A stretch of 64,000 nt of DNA from an uncultured Acidimicrobiaceae bacterium. Its GTDB lineage: Bacteria > Actinomycetota > Acidimicrobiia > Acidimicrobiales > RAAP-2. The stretch's first letter is position 1; each line of letters starts with the position of its first letter. The notes below the pieces were generated by a model. The model searched no databases. It was given only the letters and a program-made list of their open reading frames with translations, and was not told where the DNA came from. The stretch spans positions 49,201-113,200 of the forward strand of contig CAIQOJ010000003.1 of the NCBI GenBank assembly GCA_903873395.1, written 5' to 3'. Of this stretch, positions 43,895 through 51,203 are shown one piece after another. The position numbers and the translations under genes were made by a program.

Positions 43895-44155
43895 ATGTTC
43901 TTGATCCGCGACCTGCTGTCGCTCTTCCTCCTTGTCCTGATCGCCTATTCGATCCTCAGTTGGATCACCATGGCGGGCCGCATGGCTCCTGATTCGCCGG
44001 TGGTGCGCATCCAGAGAGGGCTCTCGGCCATCTGTGAGCCCGTGCTTCGACCGGTTCGCCGCATCATCCCCCCAGTCCAGGTGGGTGGGGTGGGCCTCGA
44101 CCTCTCGGTGCTGATCGTCTTCCTCGTCGTCGAGGTACTGATCAACGTCATCTGA
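43895..44155 (+). CDS. YggT family membrane protein
   Basis: 86 residues with two membrane helices (near 8-28 and 63-84) separated by a basic amphipathic loop containing EPVLRPVRRIIPP, the family hallmark. The role is unclear; the gene habitually sits between sepF and divIVA and may act in membrane organisation at the septum. Confidence 0.92.
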   Translation: MFLIRDLLSLFLLVLIAYSILSWITMAGRMAPDSPVVRIQRGLSAICEPVLRPVRRIIPPVQVGGVGLDLSVLIVFLVVEVLINVI

Positions 44156-44281
44156 GCCTCGACGGTTCGGCCTGCTCGCGGGTCGCAGCGGCAAGGCCCA
44201 GCCTCCCCGAGGGAGTGCACGACGTCGAGGCGCCTCAGTAGGGAAATCCCCAGGATCCCTGGATCCCATTGCGCAGACCAC

Positions 44282-44287
44282 TACGAT
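44282..44287 (+). promoter_or_regulatory. -10 box TACGAT for leaderless divIVA mRNA
   Basis: TACGAT, 7-nt spacer, ATG 44295. Another ATG at 44286 overlaps the box and is therefore unlikely to be the start. Confidence 0.55.
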
Positions 44288-44294
44288 GCGGAGC

Positions 44295-44978
44295 ATGGAT
44301 TCTGCTCAGTCTGCCCTCGAGTCCCTGCGCACCGTCGAATTCCGGGAGACCCTCAAGGGGTATCACCGTGATGATGTCGACGAATACCTAGAGAAGGCGG
44401 CCGTCGAGGCCGAAGGACTCCAGGAGCAGTTGCGCCAGAGCGGCGAGCGCCTTCGCAAAGCGGCTGAAGAGATCTCCCGTCTCGAGACAGAGCTAGCCGC
44501 CAAGCCCGAACCTGCTCCAGCGGCCGCCGTGACGGCGCCCGCAGCAGAGGCAGCGCCGACGGCGAGCGACGAGACGCTGCAGCGCACGTTGATTTTGGCT
44601 CAGAAGTTTGTAGACGAGACCAAGGCCGATGCAGAGTCTCAGGCAGCTCAGGTGATCGCTGAAGCCAAGACGCAGGCCGCACGCATCCAAGCCGAGTCCG
44701 AGCAGCGCCTCCGTGAAGAGATCGCTCGCCTTGAGTCCAATCGCCACGCCCTGAGCGGTGAGGTGGAGACCATGACTCGTCAGCTCGAGTCAGAGCGGGA
44801 TCGTCTGCGCACTGCCTTCACGGAGATGCTCGGCTGGATCGACGGTGCTCTGCGCCCGAGTGGTGCCGACGCCGATGGAAGTCCGGCGGTGACGAACATC
44901 GCTGATGCTCAGCGAGGGTCCGTGGGCGAAGTGACCACACTTCGGCCGACTGGCTCGAGCGCCTCTCTGCCGCTCTAG
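44295..44978 (+). CDS. divIVA: DivIVA-domain polar growth/division protein (Wag31-like)
   Basis: Curvature-sensing coiled-coil scaffold that recruits wall synthesis in Actinobacteria. The N-terminal DivIVA domain holds TVEFRETLKGYHRDDVDEYLEKAA, followed by two coiled-coil blocks (about residues 30-75 and 98-185) split by an Ala/Pro hinge. 227 aa from ATG 44295. The usual N-terminal membrane loop is altered compared with Wag31. An FtsEX/SepIVA-type DivIVA paralogue is possible. Confidence 0.9.
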   Translation: MDSAQSALESLRTVEFRETLKGYHRDDVDEYLEKAAVEAEGLQEQLRQSGERLRKAAEEISRLETELAAKPEPAPAAAVTAPAAEAAPTASDETLQRTLILAQKFVDETKADAESQAAQVIAEAKTQAARIQAESEQRLREEIARLESNRHALSGEVETMTRQLESERDRLRTAFTEMLGWIDGALRPSGADADGSPAVTNIADAQRGSVGEVTTLRPTGSSASLPL

Positions 44979-45251
44979 GTTCGGTTCGTTCGGGGCGACG
45001 CGCCAACGTCGATTTTGAGTCCCCAGGTCTGACTTCCACCGGTGCACTGCTTTTTCTCGGCATCGTGCATGCTCATGTGGAGCCCCGGCGCACGTCACCT
45101 CGGCTAGGCCGACTAGTGTCCGAGAGTCCTTTGGTCTGGACAACCGTCGTGGCGGCGGCGCGCTAAGGTCCACCTCTCGTTGGGGGCCCGAGAGGCGACA
45201 ACGGCGGCATGGGAGTCAGGCCAGATGGCTTGGCACAAGATGGAGGTCGAA

Positions 45252-46031
45252 GTGACGGCAGTGAAGAAGGCGCAGGCGGGCACCAAGAAGGCCGCTCCAG
45301 CCAAGGCTGCACCGGCCAAGAAGGCCGAACCAGCCAAGAAGGCCGCTCCAGCCAAGGCTGCACCGGCCAAGAAGGCCGCCCCAGCCAAGAAGGTCGCTCC
45401 AGCCAAGGCAGCGCCGGCCAAGAAGGCCGAACCAGCCAAGAAGGTCGCTCCAGCCAAGGCAGCGCCGGCCAAGAAGGCGGCCGCAACGAAGGCCGCACCG
45501 GCGACCAAGGCAACAACAGCCAAGAAGGCCGCACCGGCGACCAAGGCCGCACCAGCGGAGAAGGCAGCCGTCCCCACCCCGGCTGCACCGGCAGTCAAAG
45601 CAACGGTAAAGAAAGTCGTTCCTGAGCCTCCGAAGCGACCCACCGTTGGTCCCTATGCCAAGGACAAGAAGTTTTTGGACGCTCAGCGCAAGCTGCTTCT
45701 CGAAGAGCGTGAACTGCACGTTGGGCAAGCAAAGGACCTGCGTGCCGAAGCCGATTCGTTGGCCCTCGAGCGTGAGCCCGGCGACGTCCAGTTCGATGAG
45801 GAATCAGGCGAGGGCGGCACGGTAGCCGTCGATCGCGAACGGAATCTTGCGCTGTCCGACAAGGCGGCTGAGATCGTCGAGGAGATCGATGACGCTCTCC
45901 GGAAGATCGACCGGAAGTCCTATGGGACCTGCGAGCGCTGTTTCGAGGCGATCCCGATGCTCCGCCTCGAGGCCCTTCCCTACGCACAGCTGTGTGTCGA
46001 ATGCAAGAACGGCGGCCTGTCACGTCGTTGA
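45252..46031 (+). CDS. TraR/DksA-type zinc-finger protein with Lys/Ala/Pro repeat tail
   Basis: The C-terminal half is a DksA/TraR-like coiled coil plus a C4 zinc finger (CERCFEAIPMLRLEALPY, then CVECK), the family that enters the RNA polymerase secondary channel. The N-terminal 120 residues are repeats such as KKAAPAKAAPAKKAEPAKK, resembling histone H1-like tails and predicted to bind nucleic acid. GTG 45252 is chosen because GGAGG lies 5 nt upstream; earlier in-frame starts exist at 45225 and 45240. 259 aa. TAAGGT at 45164-45169 could be its -10. The fusion of a basic tail to this domain is unusual outside Actinobacteria. Confidence 0.88.
   Translation: MTAVKKAQAGTKKAAPAKAAPAKKAEPAKKAAPAKAAPAKKAAPAKKVAPAKAAPAKKAEPAKKVAPAKAAPAKKAAATKAAPATKATTAKKAAPATKAAPAEKAAVPTPAAPAVKATVKKVVPEPPKRPTVGPYAKDKKFLDAQRKLLLEERELHVGQAKDLRAEADSLALEREPGDVQFDEESGEGGTVAVDRERNLALSDKAAEIVEEIDDALRKIDRKSYGTCERCFEAIPMLRLEALPYAQLCVECKNGGLSRR
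45291..45476 (+). repeat. 51-bp tandem repeats encoding the basic tail
   Basis: Three full 51-bp units (45291-45341, 45342-45392, 45393-45443) and a partial fourth, with few differences, encode 17-residue Lys/Ala/Pro units. Repeat number probably varies between strains. Confidence 0.85.
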
Positions 46032-46669
46032 GCGGTGGCGGGACCACTTCGGACCGCCACGAACCGAGTACATCGGACTCCGCTGGATCGTCGACGACCT
46101 TTCCGACGGACGGGACCTCGCAGCCCAGCGCACCGCATGGGGCGTCTCCGTCACCAGCCTTGACCGGATCTGATGATTCGTCTGGTGTCGACCATTCGCC
46201 ATCAGTCCTGCGGATGGGTCTGCTCCGCCTTGCCGTCGCCCTTGGCATAGGTGCCGGTGTCGTCGTAGTCGACGTGGTGACCAAGTCGTGGGCCCTGCAT
46301 CGCCTGGCGTCAGGGCCGGTCCATGTCGCCTGGCGGCTGGATTTCGATCTGTCCTTGAACTCTGGTTCGGCCTTCAGCCTGTTCACCGGACAGACGGTGT
46401 TGATCACCGGAGTGGCCGTTGTCCTGGTGGCAATGCTGCTGGTCATGGTGTGGCGGGCAGCCAGTTTTGGGCGGGCGGCCATCGTGGGCCTCATCATGGG
46501 TGGTGCATTGGGGAATCTTGGTGATCGCCTGTTCCGCGACGAACACGGGTCGGTGGTCGATTTCATCGCGTTCCACTTCTGGCCGACCTTCAACGTGGCC
46601 GACTCGTGCATCGTGGTGGGGTGTGGACTGCTCGTGGTCTCGCTCCTGAGAACGGGGTCCCCTCGATGA
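46028..46669 (+). CDS. lspA: Lipoprotein signal peptidase LspA
   Basis: Membrane aspartyl protease removing lipoprotein signal peptides. Four membrane helices; the conserved blocks are VVVDVVTKSWAL, LSLNSGSAFSL, GNLGDRL and FNVADSCIV with the two catalytic Asp. The start is uncertain: TTG 46028 overlaps the upstream stop and gives 213 aa with a Ser/Thr-rich cytoplasmic tail of about 60 residues; ATG 46214 gives 151 aa. The open frame and coding-like codons support the longer form. Confidence 0.9.
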   Translation: MSGGGTTSDRHEPSTSDSAGSSTTFPTDGTSQPSAPHGASPSPALTGSDDSSGVDHSPSVLRMGLLRLAVALGIGAGVVVVDVVTKSWALHRLASGPVHVAWRLDFDLSLNSGSAFSLFTGQTVLITGVAVVLVAMLLVMVWRAASFGRAAIVGLIMGGALGNLGDRLFRDEHGSVVDFIAFHFWPTFNVADSCIVVGCGLLVVSLLRTGSPR

Positions 46670-47610
46670 GCGCGATGTCTGTCGAGGTTCCTACGTCTCT
46701 GGACGGAGTGCGGGTCGATCGAGCGGTGGCGCTCTTGGCGGACCTCTCGAGGTCGGCGGTTGACGTGCTGATCGAGCAGGGCCTGGTGGCGGTGGATGGC
46801 CGCACGGTGACGAGCCGCCGCATGGCGCTGCGGGAAGGAAGCACGCTCGAGGTCGAGCTTCCTGACGATGCAACGACGGGCGTCCCGGAGGGGGAGCCCG
46901 ACGTCGTCTTTGACGTGGTGCATGTCGAAGACGACTTCATCATCGTGGACAAGCCGGCAGGTCTGGTGGTGCATCCGGGGGCCGGACACGACTCGGGAAC
47001 CCTGGTCCATGGCCTGGTGGCCCGATTTCCCGATCTCGTCGATCTTCCGGGCCTCGTTGATGGCGATCCCGCCCGGCCGGGCATCGTGCACCGTTTGGAC
47101 CGGGGAACTTCGGGTCTGCTGGTCGTCGCCCGAACGCCGGTGGCTTATGACGATCTCATCGCCCAGCTCGCCGAGCGTCGGGCTGCGCGCACGTATCGGG
47201 CACTCGTGCTCGGCGAGGTGGCATCGACATCGGGCGTGGTGGACGCACCCATCGGGCGTTCGGTGACGTCGCCCACGAGAATGGCCGTGTCTCGCAAGGG
47301 GAAAGAGGCCCGCACCCGCTACCGGGTGATCGAGCGCTTCGACTCCCCGGTGCCCACCACATTGATCGAGGCGTCATTGGAGACCGGTCGGACCCATCAA
47401 ATTCGGGTCCACCTGTCGGCCATTGGCCACCCGGTTGTCGGTGACGAGACCTATGGCAGAGGTCGATCGTTGCCGGGTGCTCTCATTGAGCGACCGTTCC
47501 TCCACGCCCGTGCCTTGGCCTTTGATCACCCCGTCTCGGGTGATCGGGTCGGATGGGAGTCTGCACTCCCAGAGGACCTGGTGCGCCAGCTGGCGGCGCT
47601 GGAGGCCTGA
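46666..47610 (+). CDS. rluD: Ribosomal large subunit pseudouridine synthase, RluD family
   Basis: An S4 RNA-binding domain (VRVDRAVALLADLSRSAVDVLI) is followed by the RluA-type catalytic domain with HRLDRGTSGLLV (catalytic Asp), RTYRALV and ETGRTHQIRVHL. ATG overlaps lspA (ATGA), the standard lspA-rluD pairing. 314 aa. It converges on the sigma factor gene 34 bp away. Confidence 0.94.
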   Translation: MSAMSVEVPTSLDGVRVDRAVALLADLSRSAVDVLIEQGLVAVDGRTVTSRRMALREGSTLEVELPDDATTGVPEGEPDVVFDVVHVEDDFIIVDKPAGLVVHPGAGHDSGTLVHGLVARFPDLVDLPGLVDGDPARPGIVHRLDRGTSGLLVVARTPVAYDDLIAQLAERRAARTYRALVLGEVASTSGVVDAPIGRSVTSPTRMAVSRKGKEARTRYRVIERFDSPVPTTLIEASLETGRTHQIRVHLSAIGHPVVGDETYGRGRSLPGALIERPFLHARALAFDHPVSGDRVGWESALPEDLVRQLAALEA

Positions 47611-47644
47611 TCAGCTGAGGCTGGCGACCATCACCTCGACATGG

Positions 47645-48637
47645 TCAGGCCGCTTCGTGGGCCGCTTCGTCTGCAGCTGCTTCGAGTGCAGCGGACTCGG
47701 CGAGGATGGCTAGCGCTTCGGCCTCGGCTTGGCGTACTTTGCGCACACCGATTCCCAGCCGTTCTGCCGTGGTCTGGAGGGATGCCGGGTCGGAGCCGTC
47801 GAAGCCGAATCGGTGTCGGATGACGTCCCGTTGGAGGTCGGTCAATCCGTCGACCGCTTCGCGCACCAACGCCAAGGTCATGTCGGCCGCCAGCCCTTCC
47901 TCAAACTCGTGGAGTTCCGTGGAGACCAGGTCGCCGAGCGTGGCCGTCGACTCTGAGGCCGCCGGTTGGTCGAGGCTGGCCACCACCCGGGCCGCCTGAG
48001 CGAGATCAGACCGCATCTGGGGGGTGGTGTTCGTCGCCTCGTCGAGCTCGTCATCGGTGGGAGGTCGCTGAAACTCGTTGGTCAGCTCCCACTGGGCCGC
48101 ATCGACGTGCTGGTTGCGCTCGGCAACTTCCATGGGAAGACGGATCGTGCGTCCGTGCTGCTGAACGGCCCGCTGGAGGGCCTGGCGGATCCACCAGGTC
48201 GCATAGGTCGAGAAGCGGAATCCCCGCTCCCAGTCGAACTTGTCGACGGCACGCATCAGCCCGAACGTTCCCTCTTGGATCAGGTCGGCAAGGTCGACGC
48301 CTCGATCCTGATAGCGGCGGGCCCAGTGGACGACGAGACGCAGGTTGGCGGCCACCATCTCACGGCGAGCCTCGTCATCGCCGGCGGCAACCCGCTTTGC
48401 CAGCACTGTTTGCGCATCGTGGTCGGGGAGCGGGTGGTGATCGAGGTCTCGTAGGAAGAGGCCGAGGCTGTCGGCATCGGATCCTCGGCTGCGCCTCGCC
48501 TCGGGCTTTGTGCCTGCGGTGGCTCGGGTGGATCCTGCGGATGCGCCTTTCGCCCCTGTTGCCTTGTCGCCAGGCACAGCGGTCGTCGTGCTGGCGTCCT
48601 GTGATGCAGTGGAGTTCGTCCGAGTGAGCGAGGTCAT
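47645..48637 (-). CDS. RNA polymerase sigma factor, sigma-70 family group 2-like
   Basis: Region 2 is complete ([18 protein letters not shown], then [17 protein letters not shown]), followed by region 3 and region 4 with HRFGFDG and a helix-turn-helix ending [15 protein letters not shown]. Principal sigma factors usually read RERIRQIEAKAL there, so -35 recognition may differ. No region 1.1; the N-terminal 45 residues are Thr/Ala-rich. ATG 48637 gives 330 aa with AAAGGA upstream; a longer frame to 48709 is unlikely. Probably an alternative (HrdB/SigB-like) factor, not the housekeeping one. Confidence 0.9.
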   Translation of the reverse strand: MTSLTRTNSTASQDASTTTAVPGDKATGAKGASAGSTRATAGTKPEARRSRGSDADSLGLFLRDLDHHPLPDHDAQTVLAKRVAAGDDEARREMVAANLRLVVHWARRYQDRGVDLADLIQEGTFGLMRAVDKFDWERGFRFSTYATWWIRQALQRAVQQHGRTIRLPMEVAERNQHVDAAQWELTNEFQRPPTDDELDEATNTTPQMRSDLAQAARVVASLDQPAASESTATLGDLVSTELHEFEEGLAADMTLALVREAVDGLTDLQRDVIRHRFGFDGSDPASLQTTAERLGIGVRKVRQAEAEALAILAESAALEAAADEAAHEAA

Positions 48638-48813
48638 GCCGTTCGGGATCCTTTCGTTGCCAAGTCTTGAGATTGCAGGGCTGGTGGTGCGACGCAGATG
48701 GCAGCGCAAACGCCACCAAAGTCAAAGAATGCCGTGCTCCATGCAACGCCAGAAGTGGCTGGACCATTCCCGTCAGGTTGCATGCACTGTCTTCGGAGTG
48801 ATCATCTTTCCGG

Positions 48814-49434
48814 ATGACTGAATCTCGACCTCGTGCCGTGCTCATTCGCCATGGAGAAACGGAGTGGAGTTTGGAGCGTCGCCACACTGGGCGCACCGAC
48901 CTCCCACTTCTCGAAGTTGGCGAAGCCCAAGCAGAGGGCTTAGCCCCACGGCTGACCAAATTCTCCTTCAGCGCCGTTCTGTGCAGCCCACTCGAGCGGG
49001 CCGTGCGCACCGCCGAGTTGGCCGGTCTGGGCGATACGCCCGGAGGCGAAGGTGACATCGAGGATCCCGAGGGAGCACACCACGGGATCCAGATCGATCC
49101 AGATTTGGCCGAGTGGGACTACGGCCGTTATGAGGGTCGCACAACGGTGGCCATCCGTGAGGAGCGAGCAGGGTGGGACCTGTTCCTCGACGGCGTGCCC
49201 GAAGGTGAGTCCATCGACGAGGTCGCAGCCCGGGCTGATCGGGTGGTCAACAGGGTCCTTCGGTCCGAGGGCGATGTGGCCTGTGTGGCCCACGCCCACG
49301 TGTTGCGGGTGGTTGCCGCCCGTTGGCTCGGCCTCGAGCCGACGGCTGCCGGCCTCATGGTCCTCGGGCCCGCTTCGATCAGCGTGCTCGGCTGGGAGCG
49401 TGAGCGGAGGGTGATCGAGCACTGGAACACCTAG
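48814..49434 (+). CDS. Histidine phosphatase family protein (phosphoglycerate mutase-like)
   Basis: The RHG motif (IRHGETEWSLERRHTGRTDLPL) carries the phospho-accepting His; CSPLERAVRTAEL, EWDYGRYEG with the acid Glu and VAHAHVLRVVAARWLGL supply the rest of the pocket. 206 aa. It could be a broad phosphatase, cofactor-independent mutase or acid phosphatase. Divergent from the sigma gene. Confidence 0.9.
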   Translation: MTESRPRAVLIRHGETEWSLERRHTGRTDLPLLEVGEAQAEGLAPRLTKFSFSAVLCSPLERAVRTAELAGLGDTPGGEGDIEDPEGAHHGIQIDPDLAEWDYGRYEGRTTVAIREERAGWDLFLDGVPEGESIDEVAARADRVVNRVLRSEGDVACVAHAHVLRVVAARWLGLEPTAAGLMVLGPASISVLGWERERRVIEHWNT

Positions 49435-49452
49435 GCCTCGAGTGACCGAGAC

Positions 49453-49508
49453 GTGACACGGTCGTCATGACACGTCCGATATGACACGGCCGATATGACA
49501 CGGCCGTC
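49453..49508 (+). repeat. Four 14-bp tandem repeats after the phosphatase gene
   Basis: Units GTGACACGGTCGTC, ATGACACGTCCGAT, ATGACACGGCCGAT and ATGACACGGCCGTC follow one another at 49453, 49467, 49481 and 49495. They start 18 nt after the stop codon. The flanking 49509-49685 contains no gene. Confidence 0.9.
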
Positions 49509-49685
49509 AACTCGTCGCCGTCAGCTCAAACGGGGGCTGTCGAGACCTTCGTTGGTCTCTCCGGGTTGAGGAGAGGGCGAACGGGACCGAGCTCGCTCAG
49601 GATGGTGGCCGAGTGCCACGGAACGTCAGGTGCGGGTTCGGCACTTGGCCTGGATCGGTGAGTCCGGGTCAACGATGCCGGTTGG

Positions 49686-50141
49686 TCAGCGGGTTTCGCT
49701 GGGAACTGGTGCCGCTCGTCCCTGTGCACGGGTCGCCATGTCGGCCAACGTGAACGAGTCGAGGTGGGTGCGCATGTGCTCTCCCACATCAGCCCAGACT
49801 GAGAGGAGCACGCACTGTCCTTCATGGTCGCAGGCACCGTTCTCATGGGGGAGGCCGAAGTCGCCCGCCACGATGGGGCCATCTACCGCCGAAATGATCT
49901 GTGACAGCGTGATGTCCGATGCCGGCCTGGCCAGTACGTAGCCCCCTCCGACGCCCCGTTTGGAACGAACCAGTCCGGCACCCTTCAGAGCCAAGAGGAT
50001 CTGCTCGAGGTAGGGCTGAGGGAGACCGGTCCGTTCGGCGATGTCTCGCACCGCAGTGGGGACACCCAACTCCCCTTGGGAGTGCAGCGCCAGGGACAGC
50101 AGCGCCCTGCTCGCATAGTCACCCCGGGTCGAAACCTTCAC
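49686..50141 (-). CDS. Rrf2 family transcriptional regulator
   Basis: The winged-helix family includes IscR, NsrR and RsrR. Start MKVSTRGDYASRALLSLA and recognition region LPQPYLEQILLALKGAGLVRSKRGVGGGY are typical. Cys104 and Cys110 are the only candidate cluster ligands in the IscR-type loop (ENGACDHEGQC); the third canonical Cys is missing, so a [2Fe-2S] site would need another ligand or redox-switch chemistry. 151 aa. GTG 50141 follows a TACCAT box by 6 nt. No isc/suf genes are nearby. Confidence 0.92.
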   Translation of the reverse strand: MKVSTRGDYASRALLSLALHSQGELGVPTAVRDIAERTGLPQPYLEQILLALKGAGLVRSKRGVGGGYVLARPASDITLSQIISAVDGPIVAGDFGLPHENGACDHEGQCVLLSVWADVGEHMRTHLDSFTLADMATRAQGRAAPVPSETR

Positions 50142-50147
50142 AGGGCC

Positions 50148-50153
50148 ATGGTA
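50148..50153 (-). promoter_or_regulatory. -10 box TACCAT for leaderless rrf2-type gene
   Basis: Read on the minus strand, TACCAT (50153 to 50148) is followed by 6 nt and GTG 50141. Confidence 0.55.
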
Positions 50154-50229
50154 GTTACTCGACCGAGGTCGAGGCGCGGAGAGTGCTTGGCGTCGAACCT
50201 GTTGTCAGGTTTGCGACCAGCGTCGAAAC

Positions 50230-50904
50230 TCAGCGACTTCCGAGCTTCCCGGCAGCCAAGTCTTCAGCCATAGCCCAACCGAAGGTTACGAGGCGGCCGC
50301 CGCCAGTGACATCGACGCTTTCGAAGAAGGCCGTTACCTCGACGGCGGGCGCCGATTTCGGACTGGCGAAATCGAAGCCACCGGCTTCGTTTCCGTCGCT
50401 GCCAACCACGAACGTCCGATCATCAATGCGACCATCTGCCCCGAAACGCTTGGCCAGTCGGCGTCCCCAGGCGCGATCTTCGCCCGTTGCCCGGGTTCCG
50501 GGGCTGGGAACGACATCGGTGAGCCCGGCGAAGACTCGGAATCCATCCGGTCCGAGTAGGCGGGTGCCCACCAGGACGTCCTCATCGGGGAAGGCCAGCA
50601 ATGCGCGCCGGTACTTGTCGCCCATCATGGCCCGCAAGACGGTGTCGGCCCGTGAGGTGCGATCGATCGTTGCAAGACCGATCAGTAGTGATGGCGTCCC
50701 GCCGATGCGCTCGAGCGTCGAGAACGAGTAGCCCCGCAGCTTGTTCCCTTCGCGTGCTCGGGTGACGAGCACCCACTCCTCTTGCTGCTTCGACAAGAAC
50801 CCGATGTCATACCGTGGTTCTCGGTCGGCGCAGAGGTCGGCCATCTCGGCCAGCTCGGCGTCGCTGATCGACGTGCAATCCTTGGTCTCCACCTGGATGG
50901 ACAT
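50230..50904 (-). CDS. Conserved-looking hypothetical protein (possible GNAT-like fold)
   Basis: 224 residues from ATG 50904. The middle part (WVLVTRAREGNKLRGYSFST and PSLLIGLATIDRTSRAD) resembles the strand/pyrophosphate-loop rhythm of GNAT acetyltransferases, but the canonical R/QxxGxG/A motif is not clear. No membrane segment is seen. Not recognised with confidence. It lies downstream of dnaE on the same strand, separated by about 300 bp that contain a hairpin (51067-51083) and no other supported gene. Confidence 0.6.
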   Translation of the reverse strand: MSIQVETKDCTSISDAELAEMADLCADREPRYDIGFLSKQQEEWVLVTRAREGNKLRGYSFSTLERIGGTPSLLIGLATIDRTSRADTVLRAMMGDKYRRALLAFPDEDVLVGTRLLGPDGFRVFAGLTDVVPSPGTRATGEDRAWGRRLAKRFGADGRIDDRTFVVGSDGNEAGGFDFASPKSAPAVEVTAFFESVDVTGGGRLVTFGWAMAEDLAAGKLGSR

Positions 50905-51066
50905 AGGTCGGTTCGAACTCCTCGATCTTCTTGCGGCTGATGCCCCGCTCCCAGCATGAACAAGCGTTCCCGTTGCGCCCCACAGCAACGATCAAGAGGC
51001 GCTCCAGATCCCCTGCGCCGGGTGTGGTCCCTCCATTTTACGGGAAATTCGAGCACGTGTCCCATC

Positions 51067-51083
51067 CGGCCCAAATTGGGCCG
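51067..51083 (-). terminator. Hairpin downstream of dnaE
   Basis: CGGCCC-AAATT-GGGCCG, a 6-bp stem that extends to 8 bp if the centre pairs, lies about 120 nt after the dnaE stop. A three-T run follows on the plus strand only, so its terminator role on the minus strand is weak. Confidence 0.4.
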
Positions 51084-51203
51084 TTTCGGGCACGAAAGCG
51101 ACCTCGGAGAGATGCGGGTGGGATGCCCCTCGTCGGGTCCTGCTGGGCTGGCCGGAGTCAGTCTTCAGGCCGGGCGAGGTCCCTGCGGTGGCGCCTCCGT
51201 CGC

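Noticed and set aside
49453..49508. CRISPR-like array
   Set aside because: Four adjacent 14-bp units with no spacers.
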